Below, piece after piece: positions 1 through 5,866 of a stretch of 9,324 nucleotides of DNA (the stretch's first letter is position 1; every line of letters starts with the position of its first letter). The translations under genes were made by a program, and so were the position numbers. Origin of the DNA: Bacillota bacterium (GTDB lineage: Bacteria; Bacillota; Bacilli; Alicyclobacillales; SLC66). Location of the stretch: contig JAKADD010000078.1 in the NCBI GenBank assembly GCA_021820825.1, positions 1 through 9,324 on the forward strand. The letters run 5' to 3'. Under the pieces are notes generated by a model. The model was not told the origin of the DNA and did no database searches. It saw only the letters and a program-made list of their open reading frames with translations.

Positions 1-239
1 CCATGCCGGACGAAATCCCCGATTTCAGAATCGCGGACGGCGAATGCGCGCTCTATGCGCTGTTGACTGTGACCCAACTGGCGCCCAGCAATTCGGAGGC
101 GCGCAGACTCATCACGGGCGGCGGCGTTCGGATTGACGGCGTTCAGTTGACGGATGCTGCAGCGCTTGTGACGCCAGTGGATGGCATGGTGGTGCAGGTC
201 GGAAAACGGAAATTTGTTCGTCTGCGCAGATCGGAATGA
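1..239 (+). CDS. tyrS: Tyrosyl-tRNA synthetase, C-terminal S4 domain (5' end outside window)
   Basis: This is the 3' end of a gene that begins upstream of the window; the frame is open from the first bases, so the ATG at base 3 need not be the start. The visible 78 residues form an S4-type RNA-binding domain: SNSEARRLI, then GGGVRIDG, then a terminal GKRKFVRLRRSE. The S4 core followed by GKRKFVRL at the very C-terminus is typical of bacterial TyrRS, where this domain grips the tRNA-Tyr variable arm while the missing N-terminal Rossmann domain activates tyrosine. Other S4 proteins (RluB-type synthases, S4 paralogues) are possible, but the terminal GKRKF sequence favours TyrS. The stop TGA is at 237-239, and no terminator hairpin is visible before the next gene. 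Confidence 0.85.
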   Translation, partial: MPDEIPDFRIADGECALYALLTVTQLAPSNSEARRLITGGGVRIDGVQLTDAAALVTPVDGMVVQVGKRKFVRLRRSE

Positions 240-258
240 GATGAGTTCGCCCTGTCCG

Positions 259-266
259 CATACAAT
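259..266 (+). promoter_or_regulatory. Sigma-E-type -10 element upstream of yunB
   Basis: The octamer CATACAAT matches the Bacillus sigma-E -10 consensus CATACAnT at every defined position, and lies just ahead of the yunB reading frame. YunB is a known mother-cell (sigma-E) gene in B. subtilis, so the placement makes sense. The -35 side is weak: around 238-245 there is only GATGAG-like sequence where ATA-containing sequence is expected. Transcription would begin near base 273. The call rests on the -10 match plus gene identity. Confidence 0.5.
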
Positions 267-347
267 AAAAGCAGACAAGTATGCGAGGGGGCGTTTCCCA
301 TTCGCTTTCGGGCGCGGCGCCAGTCGTCACGGGTTAAACGGTACGCC

Positions 348-983
348 TTGTTCAGTATGCTGTTTCTGTTTTTGTCACTGGTTGCTCTCATTCAGAGCGT
401 AGAAGCGCTTGATCGCAGCCTGCGTCCGCCCTTTATGGCGATGGCGACAGGCATTGCGCGACAGATGGCCACGCAGGCGATCAATGACGCGATCACGAAA
501 CGGATTGCCGAAGACGCGGAGTATGCAAAACTGGTGGTTATCGATAAGGACCGCAACGGCCGCGTGACGAGCGCCCACTTCAATTTCGCAGAAGTCGCCC
601 GCATTGAAAGCCTGACCACGTTGCGGGTTCAGCATGTGCTGACTCGACTGGAAGAGCGCACGATTTATGTGCCGGCGCTGCAGGCGATGGGAAGCGCCAT
701 ATTGGCGACATTGGGGCCGTCCATCCCGATACGGATTATACCTCTTGGATCTGCGCAGAGCGAGGTGGAACCCGTGGTCAAAACAGCTGGCATCAACCAG
801 ACCGTGCACATTCTATATCTGCATATTATGGCACAGGTCAGCGTGGTCGTTCCGTTTGTCACGGCCCCTGTGCGCGTGGACACCAGGATTCCGATCGCCT
901 ACGTTGTATTTATCGGAAGCGTGCCGCAGACCACTCTCGTGGGCGCTGGCCTGCCGGCGTATCCGCCTGTGTATGGACATTGA
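348..983 (+). CDS. yunB: Sporulation protein YunB-like
   Basis: The product resembles YunB, a membrane-anchored sporulation protein of unknown biochemical role made in the mother cell. A hydrophobic segment (FSMLFLFLSLVALI) opens the listed frame and is followed by a soluble region with YunB-like features: repeated I/V-rich beta segments, LGPSIPIRIIPLG near residues 124-136, and GINQTVHILYLHIMAQVSVVVPF near 148-170. It is 211 residues from the TTG at 348, shorter than B. subtilis YunB (about 250).

The start is uncertain. The TTG has no ribosome-binding site. The frame stays open upstream to the tyrS stop and encodes a very basic stretch (RFRARRQSSRVKRY) directly before the membrane segment, as expected for YunB, so translation probably begins upstream: either at a rare ATT at 300 behind a GAGGGGG sequence (285-291), or at ATG 281 if the G-run is miscounted by one. 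The stop is TGA 981-983. Confidence 0.78.
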   Translation: MFSMLFLFLSLVALIQSVEALDRSLRPPFMAMATGIARQMATQAINDAITKRIAEDAEYAKLVVIDKDRNGRVTSAHFNFAEVARIESLTTLRVQHVLTRLEERTIYVPALQAMGSAILATLGPSIPIRIIPLGSAQSEVEPVVKTAGINQTVHILYLHIMAQVSVVVPFVTAPVRVDTRIPIAYVVFIGSVPQTTLVGAGLPAYPPVYGH

Positions 984-1000
984 CCGTCCGCCGACGACTG

Positions 1001-1050
1001 GCGACTGCTGACGACTGCTGACGACTGCTGACGACTGCTGACGACTGCTG
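1001..1050 (+). repeat. Five tandem 10-bp repeats (unit ACGACTGCTG)
   Basis: Five head-to-tail 10-bp units fill this stretch. Four are identical and the first has G for A at its first base. Partial units flank the array (ACGACTG at 994-1000 and ACGA at 1051-1054). The array lies wholly between the yunB stop and the pheA ribosome-binding site, ending two bases before the latter. The period is close to one helical turn, and the unit is not self-complementary, so it should not fold into a hairpin. Confidence 0.95.
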
Positions 1051-1069
1051 ACGAAAGAGGGAGAACAGG

Positions 1070-1975
1070 ATGATTGGCTATTTGGGTCCCACCGGCACTT
1101 ACACGGAACAGGCTGCCCATTTCTTTGCGGAGATGCTCTATCAGGGCGACATGGCGCCGCGCCCATATCCTTCCGTGCTGCAGACGCTTGACGCCCTGGA
1201 GAGCGGGGAGGTGGTTGCGGCTGCGGTGCCGTTGGAAAATTCGCTCGAAGGGTCCGTGCTTGTGACGCTGGATCGACTGGCAGTCGCGTCGCTGCATATC
1301 TGCGGAGAAGTCACGTTCCCGATCAGGCACGCCGCTTTTGGCATAGCGGGAACAGATCCGCAGCAGATTCTGGAGGTGCGCTCACATCCCCAGGCTCTGG
1401 CGCAGTGCCGGCAAACACTGCGTCTGCTCATGCCGCGGGCAAATCACGTCGACATGGACAGCACGGCCGCAGCCATTCATTTTGTGGCGCAACAGAAAGA
1501 TCCGTCCATTGCATGCGTCGGCAACTTCGCGTCGGGGGTTAAAGCGGGTCTGCAGATGCTGCAGATGGATGTTCAGGATGAATTGTACAATGAGACTCGC
1601 TTCGCGCTCCTCGTCAGGGCAGGCGAGGAACTGCCGCGGCAGGGCCTCGCGGCGGGCGCGCCCGCTCGCGAGCGGACGGCTCCTGATGTGTACAAAACAT
1701 CGCTGCTGCTCGCTCTGGGAGACGACCATCCAGGCGCGTTGTTTGAGGTCCTCGAAGTGTTGGCGAAACATGAAATCAACCTGTCGCGACTCGAATCGCG
1801 GCCCACACGCCGGGGACTCGGCAGCTATCACTTCTACATTGATCTGCTGCAGCGCGACACGGACGAGACCGTACGCGAAGCGATCGTGGAACTTGGTCTC
1901 CTGGCGGGGTTCTCGGTCAAGGATCTCGGTTCCTATCCCTGTTATTCGACCGCTGAGACAACAGTGGTTGAATAA
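1070..1975 (+). CDS. pheA: Prephenate dehydratase with C-terminal ACT domain
   Basis: PheA converts prephenate to phenylpyruvate, the committed step of phenylalanine synthesis, in the cytoplasm. The 301-residue length is usual for the monofunctional enzyme. The N-terminal motif GYLGPTGTYTEQAA (3-16), the PLENSLEG element (54-61) and the catalytic TRF motif (176-178, Thr176) are all present. After a linker, an ACT regulatory domain begins near residue 209, with GALFEVL (222-228) and the phenylalanine-binding ESRP (242-245), so feedback inhibition by phenylalanine is expected. The linker around 186-206 is rich in Ala, Gly and Arg.

The ATG at 1070 is preceded by AGAGGGAG (1056-1063), well placed. 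No chorismate mutase domain is fused. The gene ends with two successive TAA codons (1973-1978). The nearest promoter is not evident; the tandem repeats sit just upstream of the ribosome-binding site. Confidence 0.97.
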   Translation: MIGYLGPTGTYTEQAAHFFAEMLYQGDMAPRPYPSVLQTLDALESGEVVAAAVPLENSLEGSVLVTLDRLAVASLHICGEVTFPIRHAAFGIAGTDPQQILEVRSHPQALAQCRQTLRLLMPRANHVDMDSTAAAIHFVAQQKDPSIACVGNFASGVKAGLQMLQMDVQDELYNETRFALLVRAGEELPRQGLAAGAPARERTAPDVYKTSLLLALGDDHPGALFEVLEVLAKHEINLSRLESRPTRRGLGSYHFYIDLLQRDTDETVREAIVELGLLAGFSVKDLGSYPCYSTAETTVVE

Positions 1976-1983
1976 TAAGAAAT

Positions 1984-2012
1984 TTGACAGATTTAGTCGA
2001 AGAATCTATAAT
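1984..2012 (+). promoter_or_regulatory. Perfect consensus sigma-A promoter
   Basis: TTGACA (1984-1989) and TATAAT (2007-2012) are separated by exactly 17 bp: the full housekeeping consensus at the optimal spacing. It begins 9 bases after the first pheA stop codon. The predicted start point is about 2018-2020, leaving about 180 nt before the safA-like GTG. Such a strong constitutive promoter is unexpected for a sporulation gene, so it may drive the structured element that follows. Confidence 0.85.
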
Positions 2013-2032
2013 GGACCCACAACTCATTTTAA

Positions 2033-2107
2033 ACTGAAAAGAACTGCCAACAGACGGATTTGTGCCATCCCCACGCACATTCCCCATGGTGCGCAGTTCT
2101 TTTCAGT
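2033..2107 (+). ncRNA. Candidate structured RNA or leader: 15-bp perfect inverted repeat
   Basis: The 15 bases at 2033-2047 (ACTGAAAAGAACTGC) are exactly complementary to those at 2093-2107, with a 45-nt loop. The loop can fold further: GGAT/ATCC at 2056-2070 with CGCAC/GTGCG at 2074-2093, or alternatively GTGCCAT (2062-2068) with ATGGTGC (2086-2092), with two G-U pairs. The left arm begins about 14 nt after the predicted start of the perfect sigma-A promoter. The T-rich right arm (TTCTTTTC) gives a terminator-like look, but no T-run follows it. It may be a small RNA, an attenuator-like leader of the safA-like gene, or a pheA terminator. The structure is clear; the RNA function is inferred. 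Confidence 0.45.
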
Positions 2108-2138
2108 ATGACGCCACGCCCATGTTTCCTGTTCCCCT

Positions 2139-2165
2139 GTCATTTGCCCCATGCGCGCATATATT
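2139..2165 (+). promoter_or_regulatory. Weak sigma-E-like promoter before safA
   Basis: CATATATT (2158-2165) matches the sigma-E -10 consensus CATACAnT at all but one defined position. GTCATTT (2139-2145) resembles the -35 GTCATATT, but the spacing is a little short. B. subtilis safA is transcribed by sigma-E, which is why this was examined. It may be a chance AT-rich match. Confidence 0.25.
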
Positions 2166-2182
2166 GCTACAGACATCCGACT

Positions 2183-2201
2183 AGGAGGCTGACATGTAGT
2201 G
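2183..2201 (+). promoter_or_regulatory. safA ribosome-binding site with overlapping ATG-TAG start-stop
   Basis: A strong AGGAGG lies at 2183-2188. Five bases after it is ATG (2194-2196), immediately followed by TAG (2197-2199), a one-codon reading frame. The last base of TAG is the first base of GTG (2199-2201), which opens the long safA-like frame ten bases after the ribosome-binding site. Translation of the main frame could therefore begin directly at the GTG or by reinitiation after the start-stop. Confidence 0.6.
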
Positions 2202-3056
2202 AATATGTATGTGGTGCAAAAAGGGGACACGATGTGGAAGATCGCGAGGCGGTTCGGTCTGCCGCTGCAAACTCTCATCGCGGCAAATCCGCACATTGCG
2301 AATCCAAATGTATTGCGCATTGGGGATCGTCTCAATGTACCCGCTGTCGCTTCAGGTATGACGCCGCAGGCGGCCGAGCCGTACGGCTACAGTTATCCGG
2401 GACCCGTCTGGTCGTACGTGGTCAAGACGGGCGACACCATGTGGAAGATCGCCAAGCAGCTCGGTGTTCCTTTTCAGGAACTCCTGCTGGTGAATCCGCA
2501 ACTCGTAAATCCGGACCAGATCATGCCAGGGCAGGTGATTCATGTTCCGGGCAATGCGCCTATGGATGCGGGCCACTATGCGCCTCTGCCGCCGCTGTCT
2601 TACGGTGAACCAATGCCTCCGTATGGACCGCCTGCGACCACGCAGCAAATGGCGCCGAGTCAGCCGCACCCTTATGGACCGCCTGCGCCTTCACTGGACG
2701 TCAAGGCGGATTTTCAGTATGCGGAAGAAACCTACGAAACAAAGATCAAGCTGCCAAAGCTGAAACAGACTCCGCCTGCTGTGGCGAAACTGTACGTTAC
2801 AGAGGAAATCATTGAGCAACAACCCGCCTACGAGGCGCTTGTCTGTGAGGATCCCATGCTGCCGCCTGGTATGATTATCAAAGGTCCCATGGGGCAGGCG
2901 CACAAAACAGTCTATCCGTACGCAACTTCTCCTTTCGCGCCTGTACAGAAGGGAGCGGCGGCTCATTTTCATAAGGGGGTCAAGATTCGCGAGAGTTCAT
3001 CGCTCTGGGAGCTGGAATCGTCCTGGTTCAGAGAGTCTTCTTCCGCCTCAAGCTGA
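2199..3056 (+). CDS. safA: SafA-like spore coat assembly protein with two LysM domains
   Basis: The 285-residue protein begins with two LysM peptidoglycan-binding domains, about residues 4-48 and 73-117. Each carries the GDTMWKIA signature and ends in an NVP/HVP-like strand. They share a 14-base identical stretch (2232-2245 and 2439-2452), which suggests an internal duplication. A Pro/Tyr/Gly-rich segment follows (about 118-165, with PYGPPA twice), then a Lys-rich region and a Ser-rich tail. No signal peptide precedes the first LysM, consistent with SafA, which assembles at the cortex-coat interface from the mother-cell side.

B. subtilis SafA has one N-terminal LysM, so the second is a difference. 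The name rests on the N-terminal, signal-less LysM architecture and on the neighbourhood (pheA upstream; coat kinase, yebC and ruvAB downstream). Another LysM protein, such as a SpoVID-associated factor, is possible. The start is GTG 2199. Confidence 0.72.
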   Translation: MNMYVVQKGDTMWKIARRFGLPLQTLIAANPHIANPNVLRIGDRLNVPAVASGMTPQAAEPYGYSYPGPVWSYVVKTGDTMWKIAKQLGVPFQELLLVNPQLVNPDQIMPGQVIHVPGNAPMDAGHYAPLPPLSYGEPMPPYGPPATTQQMAPSQPHPYGPPAPSLDVKADFQYAEETYETKIKLPKLKQTPPAVAKLYVTEEIIEQQPAYEALVCEDPMLPPGMIIKGPMGQAHKTVYPYATSPFAPVQKGAAAHFHKGVKIRESSSLWELESSWFRESSSASS

Positions 3057-3086
3057 CTGGCGCTGAATGCAACGAAACGTACCCAA

Positions 3087-3115
3087 CAGGACCGGCAGAT
3101 TTTCAACCGGTCCTG
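3087..3115 (+). terminator. Hairpin between safA and the kinase gene, possible terminator
   Basis: CAGGACCGG (3087-3095) and CCGGTCCTG (3107-3115) form a perfect 9-bp GC-rich stem with an 11-nt loop, 30 bases after the safA stop. No T-run follows, so it is not a canonical intrinsic terminator; it may cause partial termination or protect the safA 3' end. Its location also argues against the kinase gene beginning at ATG 3067, which would place the hairpin inside coding sequence. Confidence 0.45.
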
Positions 3116-3147
3116 TCCACACGCGTCATATCGGTGGGGTGGTTGTG

Positions 3148-4107
3148 ATGGAAACTTGGTTGACCGGAGACGCAGTGCGCCGCATTCAGACAGCCTTCGG
3201 GTTGCGTATCTGGGCGACAGTTCCCATGCGCAGTGTTGTCGGACTTGTCACAGATCGCGGACGGTTTATGTGCAAACGCTATGACGGCGACAAAGGTGTG
3301 TCTGAAGAGCGCCTGCGCGCGATGATCGATGTAAAGACCCAACTCGAACAGGCGGGGTTGTGTCGCTCCTATCTGAGCACCTGTGCAGGGGAACCGTTCT
3401 TTCGTTTTGAGCAGGCGCCGATTACGGTAGAACCGTGGCTGGCAGGCCGTCATGCGGATTTTTCCAGCGCCGCCGAGCGGATGCGCGCCGTGCAGGCGGC
3501 TGCGCGTCTCCACAGGGCGCGGCTGCGCATTCCCTTTGCGCTGCGTCATGGCGCGACGATTCTGCAAAAATTGTCTTTCCGGCTGGCCAGAGCCGACGAG
3601 GTGGCCGAACGGGGGGAACTGCTGGGCATTTCGCGGGAGGAATGGGAGGAGTGGCGCAGTCGGGCAGAGCAGGTGTTGCGCAGGCTCCCCCAGCGCCAGA
3701 TCACGGCCCTGACGAATCGCGATCGCGCGGCAGGCGTGCTCTGTCACCGGGACCTGGCGCCGCACAACATTTTGCTGGCGTCTGGCACGCCTGCGCAACT
3801 GATCGATTTTGACCTGGCGGGAACTGATTCACCCATCTACGATCTGCATCAACTGTTTGATCACATGATGTATCGCAATCCGTCTGGCGCCTGGCGGCAG
3901 GATGCGCTGGACGCCTATTGCCGCATCCATCCGCTGAGCCGCGAGCATGTGGAGGCGCTGGTTGCGCTGGAAGAATACCCATCGGTCCTGTTGCGCGAGA
4001 TCGGTGAACTTCGCGGTGCGCGAACAGGCAAAGCGAAACAGCGTGTGGCTGTCCGCGTGCGATTTGCCAGCAAGTTGTCATGGCAGCGTATGAGGGCGTT
4101 GGCGTGA
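3148..4107 (+). CDS. CotS-type spore coat kinase-like phosphotransferase
   Basis: The 319-residue protein belongs to the choline/aminoglycoside kinase-like fold used by CotS, CotI, YutH and YsxE coat proteins. The catalytic-loop motif CHRDLAPHN (199-207; Asp202 as base, Asn207 for metal) and the metal-binding IDFD (219-222, a DFG equivalent) are intact. A candidate ATP-phosphate lysine lies in FMCKRYD (Lys43). The active residues suggest a working kinase; the substrate cannot be read from sequence. Coat kinases of this family include CotH-unrelated and possibly inactive members.

I start it at ATG 3148, behind GGTGGGG (3133-3139), rather than at ATG 3067: the extra 27 residues would cover a perfect hairpin and have no ribosome-binding site. 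The neighbouring safA-like gene supports a coat role. A sugar or aminoglycoside phosphotransferase is the alternative. Confidence 0.72.
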   Translation: METWLTGDAVRRIQTAFGLRIWATVPMRSVVGLVTDRGRFMCKRYDGDKGVSEERLRAMIDVKTQLEQAGLCRSYLSTCAGEPFFRFEQAPITVEPWLAGRHADFSSAAERMRAVQAAARLHRARLRIPFALRHGATILQKLSFRLARADEVAERGELLGISREEWEEWRSRAEQVLRRLPQRQITALTNRDRAAGVLCHRDLAPHNILLASGTPAQLIDFDLAGTDSPIYDLHQLFDHMMYRNPSGAWRQDALDAYCRIHPLSREHVEALVALEEYPSVLLREIGELRGARTGKAKQRVAVRVRFASKLSWQRMRALA

Positions 4108-4130
4108 TATACTACGAATGAATCGTAGTA
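4105..4130 (+). promoter_or_regulatory. Extended -10 promoter overlapped by a palindrome, ahead of the NAD genes
   Basis: TGA-TATACT (4105-4113) is an extended -10 element (TGn plus a near-consensus hexamer), sharing its TGA with the kinase stop codon. No convincing -35 lies at the standard distance. TACTACGA (4110-4117) and TCGTAGTA (4123-4130) are perfect 8-bp inverted arms with 5 bases between them, covering most of the -10 and the predicted start near 4120. This is the classical place for a repressor operator. As RNA, the same arms would form a hairpin two bases upstream of the GGGAGG ribosome-binding site (4133-4138). No regulator is identified. Confidence 0.5.
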
Positions 4131-4146
4131 GCGGGAGGATTCTGGA

Positions 4147-4998
4147 TTGAAGTCGATTCGCGTCGCTTTGGGGCAGGTGCGGCCTGTTCTGGGAGATGTC
4201 CATGCCAATGCGGACAAGCATCTGGCCTTTATTGATCGAGCAGTGGAACAGGGCGCGCACGTGGTTGTCTTTCCTGAACTCGGGCTGACGGGATACCTGC
4301 TTCGGGATCTTACGTTTCAGATTGCGCGCAGGATGGATGATCCCGAGATTGAGAAGTTGATCCACGCGAGTCAGCGCATCGATGTTCTGTTCAGTTTTGT
4401 CGAGGAAAGCCCTGCCCATCGTTTTTACACGTGTTCTGTCTATGCGAGCGGCGGCCGGATTATTCATACGCACCGCAAAATTTACCTACCGACATACGGG
4501 CTGTTTGAGGAAGGAAGACATTTCAGCCGCGGCGAGTCGCTCAATTCATTTGCGGTGGCAGGTTATCGCGCCGGCATCGCGATTTGTGAAGACGTCTGGC
4601 ATCCCTCTGTTCCCTATCTGCTTTCTGTGGCGGGCATGGACGTGCTGTATGTGCCTGCGGCGGGTCCGGGGCGGGCGCTCAGCGGAGATCCGTATTCGGG
4701 ATCGCAACTGTTTTGGGAGCGGCTTATCCGCACATATGCGCAACTTTTTACCTGTTATGTGGTGTTTGCGAATCGGGTCGGGTTCGAAGATGGAGTATTT
4801 TTCTTTGGCCATTCGGCCATCGCGGGGCCAGATGGGGAGATGGTGGGCAAGATCGCGTCACATGAGGAGCGTCTGGAGATCTTTTCTCTTGATTTGGCCA
4901 GTGTCCGCAAGGAACGCTACCGTACACCACTGCTTCGCGATGAAGACGTTCACTTTACGCAACGGACATTGGCAAGACTTGTGGAGGAGCAGTCATGA
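4147..4998 (+). CDS. Nitrilase-type amidase, probable glutaminase partner of NAD synthetase
   Basis: This 283-residue protein is a carbon-nitrogen hydrolase with the complete Glu-Lys-Cys triad: Glu44 in FPELGLTGY, Lys111 in HRKIYLPTYG and Cys147 in AICEDVWHP. The FPELxLTGY and ICEDVWHP forms resemble the N-terminal glutamine amidotransferase domain of glutamine-dependent NAD synthetases, which releases ammonia from glutamine and passes it to the synthetase domain. Here that domain is a separate gene whose stop overlaps the nadE start by 4 bp (ATGA, 4995-4998).

Inference: the two proteins form a two-subunit glutamine-dependent enzyme. A stand-alone amidase of other specificity is possible. 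The start is TTG 4147, eight bases after GGGAGG; the initiator falls directly before KSIRVALGQV, the normal beginning of the fold. Confidence 0.78.
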   Translation: MKSIRVALGQVRPVLGDVHANADKHLAFIDRAVEQGAHVVVFPELGLTGYLLRDLTFQIARRMDDPEIEKLIHASQRIDVLFSFVEESPAHRFYTCSVYASGGRIIHTHRKIYLPTYGLFEEGRHFSRGESLNSFAVAGYRAGIAICEDVWHPSVPYLLSVAGMDVLYVPAAGPGRALSGDPYSGSQLFWERLIRTYAQLFTCYVVFANRVGFEDGVFFFGHSAIAGPDGEMVGKIASHEERLEIFSLDLASVRKERYRTPLLRDEDVHFTQRTLARLVEEQS

Positions 4999-5846
4999 TG
5001 CAGCGCGAGCGCGCTCTGGACATCGGGCGCAAACTGGAAACCAGCGTTGCCGGCGCAGTGCCTGTGCTTGTGGAATTTCTGCGCGACGAGATTCAGAAGA
5101 CTGGTCATCGTAACGCTATTTTTGGACTCTCTGGGGGAATCGATTCCGCCGTGGTGGCGTATCTTGCGGTGCTGGCGCTTGGTAAAGACCACGTCTTTCC
5201 GCTGATCATGCCCTATAAAGAGAGCAGCCAGACCAGTCTCAATGACGCGCGTCAGGTGTTGTCCGATCTTGATCTGCCAGAGCGTGTGATTGACATCACG
5301 CCCCAGGTGGATGCGTATTTTGCTTCTCAGGCGTCTGCCACTCCCTTGCGCAGAGGGAATAAGATGGCTCGAGAACGCATGTCCATCATTTACGATCAGT
5401 CGGCGGCGTATCAGGCTCTGCCTCTTGGAACGAGCAACAAGACGGAACTGTTGCTCGGATACGGCACACAGTTTGGCGACTTGGCCTCCGCTTTGAACCC
5501 TGTTGGCGATCTGTACAAGACACAGGTGCGCGCCATCGCGGAACAGCTCGGTGTACCAGATTCGATTCAGCACAAAGCTCCATCCGCCGATCTGTGGCAG
5601 AACCAGACCGACGAAGAAGAGCTTGGATTCTCTTATGAGGATGCTGATGCGATCCTGCACCTGCTGGTGGATGAGCGACTGACGGAAGACGAAGTTGTCC
5701 TTCAGGGGTTTCGGGGTGAACTGATCGGTCAGGTGGCGCTCCGCATTCGGATAAATCAGTACAAAAGACGCATGCCAGTGATTGCGAAGGTGTCCAGTCG
5801 AACGATCGGCATTGATTTTCGCTATCCGCGCGACTGGGGCATGTGA
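4995..5846 (+). CDS. nadE: NAD synthetase
   Basis: NadE makes NAD from nicotinic acid adenine dinucleotide, ATP and ammonia, the last step of the pathway. The 283-residue protein has the N-type ATP pyrophosphatase P-loop SGGIDS (46-51), GNKMARERM (121-129), GTSNKTELLLGYGTQFGD (145-162) and KAPSADLWQNQTDEEELG (194-211), all hallmarks of NadE. It lacks a fused glutaminase domain, so its length matches ammonia-dependent enzymes, but the amidase gene directly upstream probably supplies ammonia.

Two consecutive ATG codons (4995 and 4998) share the GGAGGAG at 4983-4989. The first overlaps the upstream stop in an ATGA junction, implying translational coupling. The C-terminal tail (SSRTIGIDFRYPRDWGM) ends in methionine just before TGA 5844-5846. 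Confidence 0.95.
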   Translation: MMQRERALDIGRKLETSVAGAVPVLVEFLRDEIQKTGHRNAIFGLSGGIDSAVVAYLAVLALGKDHVFPLIMPYKESSQTSLNDARQVLSDLDLPERVIDITPQVDAYFASQASATPLRRGNKMARERMSIIYDQSAAYQALPLGTSNKTELLLGYGTQFGDLASALNPVGDLYKTQVRAIAEQLGVPDSIQHKAPSADLWQNQTDEEELGFSYEDADAILHLLVDERLTEDEVVLQGFRGELIGQVALRIRINQYKRRMPVIAKVSSRTIGIDFRYPRDWGM

Positions 5847-5866
5847 GTGGGAGGTGCGGAGTTTGT

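Noticed and set aside
994..1054. Tandem repeats as a possible CRISPR array
   Set aside because: The units are 10 bp and directly adjacent with no spacers, and no cas genes are nearby; it is a simple tandem repeat.
984..1069. T-box or phenylalanine leader ahead of pheA
   Set aside because: The 86-bp gap is too short for a T-box, holds no T-box sequence, specifier hairpin or terminator, and is mostly the 10-bp repeats.
2033..2107. Inverted repeat as the ends of a miniature transposable element
   Set aside because: No flanking target duplication is visible, the element would be only 75 bp, and its placement right after a perfect promoter fits an RNA structure better.
2060..2608. A 182-codon plus-strand frame overlapping the safA-like gene
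   Set aside because: It is Cys/Arg/His-rich with no motif, has no ribosome-binding site, and overlaps the clear LysM coding frame.
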